Origin: Anaeramoeba ignava
Taxonomy: Eukaryota > Metamonada > Anaeramoebidae
DNA: 64,000 nt
Assembly: GCA_028826165.1 (NCBI GenBank)
Contig: JAPDFW010000075.1
Location: forward strand, 320,501 to 384,500
Reading direction: 5' to 3'
Shown here: in pieces, positions 10,335-22,006 of the stretch
How the letters are laid out: each line of letters starts with the position of its first letter
How positions within the stretch are numbered: the first letter of the stretch is position 1
Made by a program: the position numbers and the translations under genes
The notes under the pieces: model-generated
What the model was told of the DNA's origin: nothing
Database searches by the model: none
Seen by the model: only the letters and a program-made list of their open reading frames with translations

Positions 10335-11146
10335 CTGCTTTCTTTTTTATCATCATTATCATCATCATCATCATCACTATCACTATCACTTGATTTTGGT
10401 TTTTGCTTTGATTTTGATTTTGATTTTGATTTTGATTTTGATTTAACTTCTTTTTTATTTTTAGTTTCTTTATCACTATCACTTTCACTTTCACTTTCAC
10501 TTTTACTTTTACTACTTTCTTTTTTATTATCATCATCATCATCACTTTCACTTTTACTTTCATTTTCATTTTCATTTTCATTTTCATTTTCATTTTCATT
10601 TTCATTTTCATTTTCATTTTCATTTTCATTTTCACTTTCACTTTCACTGCTTTCTTTTTTATCATCATCATCATCATCACTTTCACTTTTACTTTCATTT
10701 TCATTTTCACTTTTGCTTTCTTTTTTATCATCATCATCACTATCACTTTCACTTGATTTTGGTTTTTGCTTTGATTTTGATTTTGATTTTGATTTTGATT
10801 TTGATTTAACTTCTTTTTTATTTTTAGTTTCTTTATCACTATCACTTTCACTTTCACTTTCACTTTTACTGCTTTCTTTTTTATCATCATCATCATCATC
10901 ACTTTCACTTTTACTTTTACTTTTACTTTTACTTTCATTTTCATTTTCATTTTCATTTTCATTTTCATTTTCATTTTCACTTTCACTTTCACTGCTTTCT
11001 TTTTTTTTCTTTTTCTTTTTTTCTTTTTCTTTTTCTTTTTTTTCTTTTTTTGTTTTCATTTTTTCGATCTTCATCATTATTATATCTATCATCATCATCA
11101 TTTCATCATCATCACTGTCTTTTATCTTTATCATCATCATCATCAT
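9449..11146 (-). CDS. low-complexity Ser/Asp/Glu/Lys-rich repeat protein
   Basis: An open frame of 565 codons of hydrophilic repeats: alternating Lys-Ser blocks ending in KQKPKSSDSDSDDDDD, Ser-Glu and Asn-Glu alternations, and the recurring linker DKETKNKKEVK. About six macro-repeats of 200-300 bp are visible. The composition recalls nucleolar phosphoproteins (Nopp140/Srp40 type) and acidic-basic matrix proteins, but no SRP40 C-terminal domain or other fold is seen, so no function is claimed. The N-terminus (MMMMMIKIKDSDDDE) is itself repeat-derived, so the true start may lie elsewhere. The gene follows TSR3 on the same strand. Opposite-strand frames here are shadows. Confidence 0.45.
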
Positions 11147-11279
11147 CTATATCTGTTTCATCTTTATCTTTTATCTTTCTTCTTTCATCTTTTTATTTTA
11201 TTTTTATTTTTATCTTTATCTTTATTTATCTTTATCTTTTATCTTTATCTTTATCTCTTCCCATCTTTATCTTTTATTA

Positions 11280-12303
11280 TCATATGTTATCACTATTATC
11301 ACTATTATCACTTCCATCACTATTATCACTTCCATCACTATTATCACTATTATCACTATTATCACTGTTATCACTATTATCACTATTATCACTTCCATCA
11401 CTGTTATTACTGTTATCACTGTCACTTCCATCACTGTCATCACTTCCATCACTGTCATCACTATTATCACTGTCACTTCCATCACTGTCATCACTGTCAT
11501 CACTATCGTCACTATCGCTGTGATTTTCATTTTCATTTATATTTTCATTTTCATTTTCATTTTCATTTTCATTTTCATTTTCATTTTCATATTCATATTC
11601 ATATTCATCAGAAGAAACATTCAAATTACTATAAATTTCATTATAACTTTGGCTTTTCTTCTCTTCCTTTTGTTGCAAACTATCCAAAAAATTATTCTCA
11701 ACTTGAAAAACTTGTTGACTATCAGAACATTTGAGAATATTGAACTAGCAAATCATTATTCAAAGTTAAAAAATTATTACCCCATTTAAACTTTGACAAG
11801 ATGATATCAGCATCTTTTTTCAAGCCAACAATAAACAAAGCAGCAGCAAGAGCTTCAACACAAGAAAGCTTAAAAGGCTGACCGTAATGAGTAGGGTTTG
11901 CAGCAAGTAAATGGGGCAAAATACGGGAATTTTTATTGTGAATTTTGCCAATAGGAGTTTCATCGACTTTATTCCAAGAACAATCAATAACACCAAGTCC
12001 AACTCGAGACACAATATCAAGGTCTGCAGGCGATATTCTTGTTTGTGTGAAGGGCGTCAATAGGATTCCGTGAAACCGCGCTTTCATTGGGATTTGCTTG
12101 ATCATCTTGAATCGCGATAATTTGCATCCTGTACATCTTTTTATGTCACACTGATTGAAGAAATACATTATCATTTTTGTTGTCGGTTTTTCTTCAGCTC
12201 CGTTTTCTTCGACTTTTTCTTCTTGCTTCTCTTTTCTTACTCTTTCTTTTCCTTGAAATTTTCTACTTTTATAAAAAAAGTTTCTTCTTCTTGTTTTGGT
12301 CAT
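11280..12303 (-). CDS. TSR3: TSR3, 18S rRNA aminocarboxypropyltransferase; +1 frame break near C-terminus
   Basis: TSR3 transfers the 3-amino-3-carboxypropyl group from S-adenosylmethionine to the hypermodified pseudouridine of small-subunit rRNA, a late cytoplasmic 40S maturation step. Family hallmarks are present: the DCSWNKVDE segment, RILPHLLAANPTHYGQPFKL, SCVEALAAALFIVG, and the SKFKWGNNFL segment. The N-terminus is basic. The frame ends at a TGA at 11722-11724, but the conserved C-terminal helix continues in the +1 frame (KCSDSQQVFQVENNFLDSL), then runs into an acidic tail of Asn-Glu and Asn-Ser-Asp repeats ending at 11280. An acidic C-terminal tail is known in yeast Tsr3. The break is a one-base insertion or a +1 shift at about 11731-11735. 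The gene shares a 165-bp divergent intergenic region with the coiled-coil gene at 12469. Confidence 0.88.
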
Positions 12304-12468
12304 TTTTATTTGTTTGTTTTATAAAAAAAATTTTTTTAAAATAATAAAAATAAAAAAATGAAAAGGAAAAAAAAGGAAAAAAAATGTTTTTCTCCTTTTA
12401 AAAATTTTCCAATTTTTTTTTTTTCATTTTTCTCCTTTTATTTTTTTATTTTTTATTTTATTATTAAA
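12304..12468. promoter_or_regulatory. divergent intergenic region between TSR3 and coiled-coil gene
   Basis: Only 165 bp separate the TSR3 start (minus) from the ATG at 12469 (plus). The stretch contains AAAAGGAAAA runs followed by two TTTTTCTCCTTTT words (about 12388-12400 and 12429-12440) and a TTTTCATTTTT word. The same words flank other starts in the window. A shared bidirectional promoter is inferred. Confidence 0.4.
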
Positions 12469-13824
12469 ATGGAAAATGATAAAAATCAACAATTAAGTCA
12501 TGTTTTAAAAGAAAGGGATGAATATAAAGAAAAATATTTAAAATTTCGACAAACAGCGTTAGCAATGACTTTTATTGGAGAAAAATTAAAACAAACACAA
12601 AATGGTATTTAAATAATTCTAAAAATATTTTATAAAAATTTTAACTTTAATTTTAATTTAGAATTGAAAAATAAACAAAGAGAAAATTATCAACTTTCAA
12701 GACAAATTGTTGCTTTACAAACAACAAGCGTTGGAAGTTTTATTGAAAATCAAATTACAGACAGTTTAAATTCTCTTAAAATTAATGTTGATAAAATTCA
12801 AGTTCAAAATGATTCTATCAATAAATCACTTAATATTTTAATTAAATATCAAAATGACATCATTAAGAATCAATCAGATTTTCAATTAAATAAATCAGAT
12901 AGTTTTTCCAAAATTCCAAAAAAAGATGAAAAAAATCATAATTCTCAATCATTTCTTTTCCAAAATCAAAATTTTAATGAAATTATTCAATTTCAAAATA
13001 ATAAGATTAAAGACTTGGAGTTGAAATTATATAATACTTTGAAAAGAGTAGAATCTCTTGAAAGTACTTATCAACATTTTCATAATAATGATAGTTTTGG
13101 ATATGAAGATTCACCTTATTATTCAAATTCTAATCAAGATTTTCAATTTCTCGAATCCAATAAAAAATCAAAAAAAAGTCGAAAAAAAAGAAAAAGTATT
13201 ATTGAAATGAATCAAAATGAAAACCAAAATCAAAATGAAAACCAAAATGTAAATATAAATATAAATGAAAATGAAAATGAAAATGAAAATGAAAATGAAA
13301 ATGAAAATGAAAATGAAAATCAAAATATAAATCAAAATGAATATCAAAATGAAAACCAAAATCAAAATGAATATGAAAATCAAAATCAAAATGAAAATCA
13401 AAATCAAAATGAATATGAAAATCAAAATCAAAATCAAAATGAATATGAAAATGAAAATCAAAATGAATATCAAAATGAAAATCAAAATCAAAATCAAAAT
13501 CAAAATCAAAATCAAAATCAAAATGAAAATCAAATTGAAAATCAAATTGAATATGAATATGAGAATGTAAATAAAAATCAAATTGAAAATAATTTAAGAA
13601 AGAAATTACAAAGTCAAGAAATAAATCAATTTCCTTCTATATTTGGAAATCAATTTGAAACAAATGAAAATATTAATTATTCTAAAAGTTTTTCTTTTAA
13701 TCAACCAAAAATATACTCAGAAAATGTACATTTAACAAATTCTATGTTTAGTCAAGAAGAAATTGAAACAATTAAAAAAGAAGAAATTGATGATTTTTTT
13801 CCTGAAGAAGATCATCATTTTTAA
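12469..13824 (+). CDS. coiled-coil protein with Asn/Gln/Glu repeat tract
   Basis: Two exons (12469-12604, 12662-13824; 57-nt intron) give about 432 aa. Residues 1-105 are helical/coiled coil (HVLKERDEYKEKYLKFRQ, NYQLSRQIVALQ). A second coiled coil lies around residues 165-195 (FNEIIQFQNNKIKDLELKL). A basic cluster (KKSKKSRKKRKS, about residues 220-235) could be a nuclear localisation signal. It is followed by about 115 residues of Asn/Gln/Glu/Tyr repeats encoded by CAAAAT/GAAAAT hexamers, then an acidic end (KKEEIDDFFPEEDHHF). No known domain is recognised. The start follows a TTTTCATTTTTCTCC stretch. Confidence 0.75.
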
Positions 13825-14088
13825 AATTTTTTCCAATACAAAATAAATAAATTGAAAAGAAATCCAAAAAAAAAACAAAATTAAAATTGTTTTGATTTGA
13901 TTTGATTTGTTAAAATTAGATTTTTTTTTTTTAATTTTGTGAAACTTTTCAAAATAAAAATTGGAGAATAATTCAAAAAGGAAAACTTTGATTTCTTCTT
14001 TCCTTTTTATTATTATTTTTATTATCATTATCATTAAATCACTTTTTCTTTTGAAATTGATTGAACAATTTTTGGATTAAATTTTAAT

Positions 14089-15180
14089 TCAAATATTAAC
14101 GAAGTTTAAATTTCTTGGAGGAGGAGGAATTGGTGGTGCTTTTTTCTTTCTTTGAATCAAATTAAGTTCCACTTCAATATCTGATAATTCTTTTAATTCT
14201 TGAAGTGTTTCTTTTTCTTCCATTTTACCACCTAATAAAGCTCTAAAACAATCTACCCAAGTAACAAAATCCTTTTTAAATTTTAATTTTAATTTTAATT
14301 TTAATTTTAAATATTGATTTTAATTTTAATTTTAATTTTAATTTTAATTTTAATTTTAATTTTAATTTTAATTTTAATTTTAATTTTAATTTTAATTTTA
14401 ATTTTAATTTTAATTTTTAATTTTAATTTTAATTTTAATTTTAATTTTAATTTTAATTTTAATTTTAATTTTAATTTTAATTTTAATTTTAATTTTAATT
14501 TTAATTTTAATTTTATAAATGAATTTTAATTTTAATTTTAATTTTAATTTTAATTTTTAATTTTATAAATGAATTTTAATTTTAATTTTAATTTTAATTT
14601 TAATACATCCTAATTATTTAAATGAAAACTAATAAGCTTTTTTTATTGATTTATTTATTTACATTTCTATTTGATGCAATTAAATCAAGTGTTTTTTTTC
14701 CATCTTTAAAAATTAAAGAAAAAGTAAGCAAAATTTTTTCATCATCAAGTTTTTTGGCTTTAGATAAATTAATAGTAGCTCTTCCAGTTACAACATGAGA
14801 TAATTCCTCAATTTTTGCTAAAAAAATAATTAAGAATTTAATTTTAATTTAAATTTTTTTATTTTGTTTTTTTATTTTAAATTTTTTTATTTAAATTTTT
14901 ATTTAAATTTTTTATTTTGTTTACCAGCAACTTGTACTGCTGCTTTAGTTTGTGTTTGGCCACTTTTTGTTACATCAGAAATTAATATTTCTTGTCGATT
15001 TTCACTTAATTTAACAAATTTTGGATGATATTTTCCGGTTTTTGTTACTCTTTCTAATATTGCTCCTTGAATTAAATGAACCATTTTTTGTTCAAATACA
15101 ATTTCATGTACTTCTGGTTCAATTTGTAGTCGAATTTTTCTAATGTATTCTGGTTCTGTTTCTGTTTTTTCTGTTGTCAT
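14089..15180 (-). CDS. stand-alone ELMO-type C-terminal PH domain with proline-rich tail
   Basis: Three exons (15180-14925, 14817-14663, 14271-14089) give about 197 aa; intron 1 is 107 nt, intron 2 is 391 nt and filled with TTTTAA repeats. The protein reads as the C-terminal module of ELMO, the partner of DOCK Rac-GEFs: a helix and first strand (MVHLIQGAILERVTK), a VVTGR segment, LTFSLIFKDGKKTLDLIA, the terminal PH helix with its Trp (DFVTWVDCFRALLGG), then LSDIEVELNLIQ and a PxxP tail (KKKAPPIPPPP). In full-length ELMO the Pro-rich end binds the DOCK SH3 domain. The ELMO and armadillo regions are absent: the reading begins at a Met about 35 residues before the PH fold. The function would be adaptor-like, at Rac signalling complexes (inference). 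The stop is TGA. Confidence 0.75.
14278..14605. repeat. TTTTAA array inside an intron of the ELMO-type PH gene
   Basis: About 330 bp of almost uninterrupted AATTTT/TTTTAA hexamers, broken twice by ATAAATGAATTTTAA. It lies within intron 2. Open frames in it are artefacts of the hexamer. Confidence 0.9.
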
Positions 15181-15352
15181 TATTTTGAAAAATGAAAAAC
15201 AATTTTAAAAGAGAAAAAAATGGAAAAAAAAATGAAAAATTATTTTTTTTTAATTTTCATTTTTCATTTTTTTTTTCATTTTTCATTTATTAAAAAACAA
15301 AAACAAAAACAAAAAAAACAAAAACAAAAACAAAAACAAAAACAAAAACAAA
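15181..15352. promoter_or_regulatory. divergent intergenic region with A-rich/T-rich mirror halves
   Basis: 172 bp separate two divergent starts. The left half carries GGAAAAAAAAATGAAAAA, the right half TTTTCATTTTTCATTTTTTT, so the centre is an imperfect inverted repeat. CAAAAA repeats follow up to the AP-beta ATG. The same TTTTCATTTTT word precedes most starts in the window. A shared promoter is inferred. Confidence 0.4.
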
Positions 15353-18300
15353 ATGTTTAGTTCTTCAACACAAAAAGGTAAATAAAAAAAAAATTAAAAT
15401 AATAAAATTTAATGATTAAAAATTTTATATTCATTTGCCAAAAAAAAAATTTCTTTTAAAAATGCCAAAATGTCAAAAAAAATAAACAAAAAAAATAAAA
15501 AAACAAAAACATACTTTAAATGCCAAAAATAATCCAATTATTCAATGTCAATTTCAATTTTAAAATTTAAAGGTGAATTATTTGAAATCCAAACTAAATT
15601 ACAAGATCCAAAAACAGAAAAAAAAAAAGAAGGAGTTAAAAAAGTAATTGAATTAATGACACTTGGAAAAGATGTTTCAGCTCTTTTTACTGATGTTATG
15701 AATTGTATGCATACAACTGACATTGAAATTAAGAAACTTGTTTACATTTATTTAATGAAATATGCAAAATATAAACCGGATCTTGCTATTCTTGTTGTTA
15801 ATACTTTTGTTCAGGTTTAAAATCAATTTCAATTCAAAATTTATCTGAAATTTATTAACAAAATTTATAATTAAATTTATAATTAAATTTATAATTAAAT
15901 TTATAATTAAATTTATAATTAAATTTATAATTAAATTTATAATTATATTTATAATTATATTTATAATTATATTTATAATCAAATTTATAATTAAATTTAT
16001 AATTAAATTTATAATTAAATTTATAATAAAATTTATAATAAAATTTATAATAAAATTTATAATTAAATTTATAATTAAATTTATAATTAAATTTATAATT
16101 ATAATTAAATTTATAATTAAATTTATAATTAAATTTATAATTAAATTTATAATAAATTTATAATTAAATTTATAATTAAATATATAATTAAATTTATAAT
16201 TATATTTTATAATTAAATTTATAATTAAATTTATAATAAATTAAATTAAATTTATAATTAAATTTATAATTAAATTTATAATTAAATTTATAATTAAATT
16301 TATAATTAAATTTATAATTAAATTTATAATTAAATTTATAATTAAATTTATAATTAAATTTATAATTAAATTTATAATTAAAATTATAATTAAATATATA
16401 ATCATATTTATAATTAAATTTATAATTAAATTTATAATTAAATTTATAATTAAATTTATAATTAAATTTATAATTAAATTTATAATTAAATTTATAATTA
16501 AATATATAATTAAATTTATAATTAAATTTATAATAATATTTATAATTATATTTATAATTATATTTATAATTATATTTCAATCAAAAAAGGATACACAAGA
16601 TGAAAACCCTCTTATTAGAGCTTTAGCAATAAGAACAATGGGAAGTATAAGAGTTGAAAATGTTATAGATCATCTTTGTCAACCTCTTGGACTTTGTCTG
16701 AAAGTAAACAGAGAAAACAAAATAATGTTTTATTTATTTATTTATTTGTTTGAATTACTTTTCTAAAATTCAATTCATTATTAAATTTATTTAGGATCAT
16801 GATCCTTATGTTCGTAAAACTGCTGCATTATGTGTTGCTAAACTTTATGATACAAATCCAGAACTTGCAGAATCTAGAGGCTTTATTCAAAATTTAATTG
16901 ATTTAGTTTCTGATTCAAATCCTATGGTTGTTTCAAATGCAATTACAGCTTTAATGGAAATTAATCAATCAAAAAAAGAACCAGTTTTTCAAATTGATAA
17001 GAAAACTGCAGTGAATTTATTAAATGCACTTAGACAAGCTCCAGAGTAAATCAATTTTAATTCAATTTTATATCAATTTTAAATCAAATTTTAAATCAAT
17101 TTTAATTCAATTTTATATCAAATTTAAATCAATTTTATATCAAATTTAAATCAATTTTAAATCAAATTTTAAATCAATTTTATATCAATTTTATATCAAT
17201 TTTAAATCAAATTTTAAATCAATTTTAATTCAAATTTATATCAAATTTAAATCAAATTTAAATCAATTTTAAATCAATTTTAAATCAATTTTAAATCAAT
17301 TTTAAATTAATTTTAAATCAATTTTATATCAATTTTATATCAATTTTATATCAATTTTATATCAAATTTAAATTAATTTTAAATCAAATTTATATCAAAT
17401 TTATATCAATTTTATATCAATTTTAATTCAATTTTAAATCAATTTTAAATCAATTTTATATCAATTTTAAATCAATTTTAAATCAATTTTATATCAATTT
17501 TAAATCAATTTTAAATCAATTTAAATCAATTTTAAATCATTTTTAAATCAATTTTAAATCAATTTTAAATCAATTTTAAATCAATTTTATATCAATTTTA
17601 TATCAATTTTAAATCAAATTTATATTAATTTTAAATCAAATTTAAATCAATTTTAAATCAATTTCATATCAATTTTATATCAAATTTAAATCAATTTTAT
17701 ATCAATTTATATCAAATTTTATATCAATTTCATATCAATTTTAAATCAATTTTATATTAATTTTATAATGAAAAAAAATATAAAGATGGGGAGCTGCTTT
17801 TATTTTAGATAGTCTCTCAAAATATGTTCCTAAAAATTCTAAACAAGCAACAACAATTTCAGAACGAATTCTTCCAAGATTAAATCATAATAACTCTGCA
17901 ATTGTTTTATCAAGTGTTAGATTAATTCTTCATCTTTCTGGATTTATTGAAAACAAAGCAAACGCTGTTAATTTAATTACAAAAGTTGTTCCACCTTTAG
18001 TTACACTAATGGGAAACAAAAACGAAATTCGTTATTTAGCTTTGCGGAATATTAATTTAATCATCCAAAAATGGCCATCCATATTTTCGCATGAAATTCA
18101 GATATTTTTTTGTCGATACAATGACCCTATTTATATTAAACTGGAAAAACTTGAAATTCTTGTTCTTCTTGCTTCAGAAAAAAATATCAATCAACTACTT
18201 CATGAATTTCAAGAATATTCAATGGAAGTGGATGAACAATTTGTTCGTAAATCTATTCGTGCAATTTCAAGATGCGCAATCAAATTAGAAAAATCAGCAG

Positions 18301-20853
18301 AAATTTGCATTAATGTTTTAATAGATTTAGTAAAGAAAAAAATCAATTTTGTTCAAGAAGTTGTTGTTGTGATTAAGGTTTGAATGATTTTAAAAACAAA
18401 ATGAAGAAATTTATAAACTGATATATTTATCTAATAGGATATCTTTAGAAAATATCCAAGTCGTTATGAAAAAATTATTGGTCTTCTTTCTCAAAATTTA
18501 CCTACTTTAGATGAACCAGAAGCAAAAGCTTCTATGATTTGGATTATCGGTGAATATTCAGAACAAATCGATAATGCTCATGAACTTCTTGCTTCTTTTC
18601 TTGCTAGTTTTAAGGAAGAAAATACTGATGTTCAACTCCAAATTTTATCTTCTTTAGTTAAATTATTTTTAAGAAAACCTCATGAATCTGAAGAGTTATT
18701 ACAGCAAGTTTTAAAATTATCGACTGAGTCAGAAAATAATCCAGATCTTCGAGATCGAGCTTTCATTTATTGGAGAATTCTTTCTTCTGATGCAGATTTA
18801 TCTTCTGTATTTATAAAATTTATTTATAAAATTATTTATAAAATTATTTATAAAAATTATTTATAAAATTAAATATAAAAATTATTTATAAAATTATTTA
18901 TAAAAATTATTTATAAAATTAAATATAAAATTATTTATAAAATTATTTATAAAATTATTTATAAAATTAAATATAAAATTATTTATAAAAATTATTTATA
19001 AAATTTATTTATAAAATTTAATATAAAATTAATTATAAAATTAATTATAAAATTTATTTATAAAATTTATTTATAAAATTTATTTATAAAATTTATTTAT
19101 AAAATTATTTATAAAATTTATTTATAAAATTTATTTATAAAATTATTTATAAAATTTAATATAAAATTTAATATAAAATTTAATATAAAAATTAATTATA
19201 AAATTAAATATAAAATTATTTATAAAATTATTTATAAAATTAATTATAAAATTATATATAAAATTATATATAAAATTAATTATAAAAATTATTTATAAAA
19301 TTATTTATAAAATTATTTATAAAAATTATTTATAAAATTATTTATAAAAATTATTTATAAAATTTATAAAATTATTTATAAAATTTATAAAATTATTTAT
19401 AAAATTAAATATAAAAATTATTTATAAAAATTATTTATAAAAATTAAATATAAAATTTATTATAAAAATTATTTATAAAATTATTTAGAAAATCATTTAT
19501 AAAATTAATTATAAAATTAATTATAAAATTAATTATAAAATTATTTATAAAATTATTTATAAAATTATTTATAAAATTATTTATAAAATTTATTTATAAA
19601 ATTAAATATAAAATTATTTATAAAATTATTTATAAAATTAAATATAAAATTTAGAAAATCATTCTTACAGAAAAACCTAAAATTACAGAAAAATCTTTCC
19701 ATTTTGAACCTTCTGTTTTGGATGAACTTCTTCGTAACATTTCTTTCTTATCAAGTGTTTATCATAAAGTTCCAACATCTTTTCTCAATAGTTATCAAAT
19801 TACTCAAAACCATGAAGAAGATGAATTTGAAGATGAAAATGAGGATGAAAATGAAGATGAAAATGAAAAAGAAGAAAAAAATCCAAAAAATAAAAAAAAC
19901 ATAATTAAATCAGAAAATAATCAAGAAAAAAGCAACAATAACAATAACAATAATAATAATAATAGTAATAACAATAATGAAGATATGATTGTTTTAAATG
20001 AAAATGAGAATGAAAATCAAAATGAAAATGATGACATGAGCTTATTTAGTTTGAATGATATAATTTCAAACACAGTAAAAAAAACTCAAACTCAAAACAC
20101 TTTTAATTCACAACTTCAAGACTCAATTTTTGAAACACCCGTTATAATCAACAACGAACCAAGAAAACTTCTTTTGAATTCAGCACAAGGAAAAGGAATG
20201 GAAATTCTTGGATTGTTTAAAAGGAAAAATGACGATATTATTTTGGATCTTGAAATTAAAAATCAAACAAACCAAAAATTTTAGTGAACGCTTTAGTATT
20301 TAATAAAAATTTCTTTGGAATGAAGCCAACAGGCCAAAATATAGCATTAGCAATCAACCCAAAAACTTCCGCTGAAAAAGAAGTTTTGTGTCCAATTTCT
20401 GCAGATCATGTTGTTGAAGAACCAAAAACACTTTTAATTCAAACGGCAGTTCAAAATAATATTGGAATAATTTATTTTCAACACAAATTTCCAATTCAAT
20501 TATTTTTCTCTCAAAATTCCGTTTTAGACAAACTTAGTTTTACAAAAATTTGGAATGAATACTCTTCAAACTTAATTAATTTGCAATTGAATCTTAAAGG
20601 TTATTCAAAAGATTCCTTGAAAAACACTTTATTAGCAAACAATGTTTTTATTGTTTCAGAATCTCAAGAACAAAATTTACTTATTTTACTTCTTTCAGTT
20701 AAATTGTTCAATAATTATTATCTTCTTTCAACTGCTAAATTAAACACTATTAATTTGGATTGCAATTTTTCAACTTGTTGTCAAAAAGAAGGTTTTCCAA
20801 ATTTTTTCCATCAATTTTTGATTGAAAAATTCCCAAAAACTTCATTTTTTTAA
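15353..20853 (+). CDS. clathrin adaptor AP-1/AP-2 beta subunit (beta-adaptin); -1 frame break
   Basis: Seven exons: 15353-15377, 15573-15814, 16590-16703, 16795-17045, 17786-18377, 18438-18806, 19655-20853; about 930 aa, the normal beta-adaptin length. The trunk is conserved throughout ([124 protein letters not shown]). The hinge (about residues 615-690) is acidic and Asn-rich, with LFSLND as a near-match to the clathrin box. The C-terminus is the beta appendage ([17 protein letters not shown]). At 20270-20284 the frame shifts by -1 in an A5-T4 run; sequence on both sides is appendage-like, so an intron is unlikely. It mediates clathrin recruitment and cargo sorting. Introns 2, 4 and 6 are 740-850 nt, each a different satellite. 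Confidence 0.92.
15840..16580. repeat. intronic array, unit about 12 bp (AATTTATAATTA)
   Basis: Fills AP-beta intron 2 (15815-16589). About 60 copies of a dodecamer, with minor variants (ATATTTATAATT, AATTTATAATAA). Antisense translation gives FNYK repeats, which are not a gene. Confidence 0.9.
17050..17768. repeat. intronic array, unit 11 bp (TCAATTTTAAA)
   Basis: Fills AP-beta intron 4 (17046-17785). Variants swap TAAA, TATA and AAATTTA within an 11-bp unit. The unit is unrelated in phase and sequence to the arrays of introns 2 and 6. Confidence 0.9.
18807..19652. repeat. intronic array, unit 11-12 bp (TTTATAAAATTA)
   Basis: Fills AP-beta intron 6 (18807-19654). The unit is ATTTATAAAAT with AATATAAAAT variants. 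Confidence 0.9.
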
Positions 20854-21055
20854 ACTTTTAAAAAAAAAAATTTTTTTCTTTTTCTTTCTTTCTTTTTTAA
20901 TCAATTACTTAATTAATTAATTAAATCATTTTCAAAATAATAAAAATTTTTAACAAAAGAAATTTCAATTTTCTTTATTTTAAAAAAAAAGGAAATAAAA
21001 GAAAATTTTTTTTTAATTTTTAAATTATTTTTTATTTTTAGATTGTTTTAAAATT

Positions 21056-21312
21056 GTTTTTGTTGTAAATGTAAATGTAATTTGTAAATGTAAATGTAAA
21101 TGTAAATGTAAATGTAAATGTAAATGTAATTTGTTTTTGTAAATGTAATTTGTTTTTGTAAATGTAAATGTAAATGTAAATTGTAAATGTAATTTGTTTT
21201 AAATGTAAATGTAAATTGTTTTTGTTTTAAATTGTAAATGTAATTGTAAATTGTTTTTAATTTGTTTTTGTTGTAAATGTAAATGTAATTTGTTTTTGTA
21301 AATGTAAATGTA
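21056..21312. repeat. TGTAAA hexamer array at the 3' end of the eS30 gene
   Basis: About 250 bp of TGTAAA units interspersed with TTTGTTTTTGTAAATG. It lies between the convergent AP-beta and eS30 genes and adjoins the eS30 stop. The rest of the interval (20854-21055) is A/T runs with no gene. Confidence 0.85.
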
Positions 21313-21314
21313 AT

Positions 21315-21506
21315 TTATCGATCTTGTGAATTTGGTCCCTTTTGTTTAACACCTGGTTTTTTAACTGCATTCAAATATCTTCTTGTGTAAAGCATTCTTT
21401 TTTTGGCTCTTCCTGTTGGTTTTTTACTTTTTGGTTGTTTTTCAATTTTTGGTGTTTGTCCTCGAACTTTTCCTGCTCTTGTTAAACTTCCGTGAACTTT
21501 TCCCAT
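21315..21506 (-). CDS. RPS30: small-subunit ribosomal protein eS30 (FAU), without ubiquitin fusion
   Basis: Single exon, 63 aa, close to the family length. It begins [19 protein letters not shown], which is the eS30 signature, continues with the basic [19 protein letters not shown] segment, and ends [10 protein letters not shown]. It is a component of the 40S shoulder near the decoding site. In animals eS30 is made as a fusion to a ubiquitin-like protein (FAU); here translation starts directly at the ribosomal part, as in fungi and plants. The 3' end abuts a TGTAAA array. Its 5' side faces the 3' end of an ankyrin-BTB gene 500 bp away. Confidence 0.95.
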   Translation of the reverse strand: MGKVHGSLTRAGKVRGQTPKIEKQPKSKKPTGRAKKRMLYTRRYLNAVKKPGVKQKGPNSQDR

Positions 21507-21835
21507 TATTAAATTTTTTATTTTTTAATTTAAAAAAAATTTGAAATAAAAAAAATGAAAAAAAAAAAATTAAAAAAAATTTTTTTTTTATTTAAATAAT
21601 TTTATTACGTTTTGTTTATTAATTTTTTTAAATAATTATTCATTTTAATAAAAAATTTACTCATCTTTTTATTTTTTTATTTAATTAAAAAAAAAAAGAA
21701 AATTTTTAATTAGATTTGAATTGAATTTATTAAGTAAATTAATTCCAATTCAATTAAAAAGATTAATTTGAAATTAAAAATTAAAAAAAAAAGTGGAATT
21801 AGAAAAGCAAAAAAAAAAGTGGAATTTGATTTAAA

Positions 21836-22003
21836 ATTGAAATTAAAATTAAAATTAAAATTAAAATTAAAATTAAAATTAAAATTGAAATTAAAATTGA
21901 AATTGAAATTAAAATTGAATTTGAAATTGAAATTGAAATTTAAAATTGAATTTAAAATTAAAATTAAAATTGAAATTAAAATTGAAATTGAAATTGAAAT
22001 TGT
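21836..22003. repeat. AAAATT/GAAATT hexamer array adjoining an ankyrin-BTB stop codon
   Basis: About 165 bp of AAAATT and GAAATT hexamers ending exactly where the gene at 22007 ends. The same arrangement recurs at the 3' ends of the two other minus-strand copies. Upstream (21507-21835) I see only A/T runs and two AAAAAGTGGAATT words near 21789 and 21820. Confidence 0.9.
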
Positions 22004-22006
22004 TGA

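Noticed and set aside
8515-11789. Long plus-strand Leu/Ser/Phe-rich and His/Tyr-rich open frames
   Set aside because: They are antisense shadows of the minus-strand Ser/Asp/Lys repeats and the TSR3 acidic tail; no conserved fold, and the repeat codons explain them.
20215-20284. Intron (donor GTTTAA near 20217, acceptor TTTTAG at 20284) to explain the AP-beta frame break
   Set aside because: It would remove a good appendage beta-strand ([14 protein letters not shown]) and would still not give the correct downstream frame.
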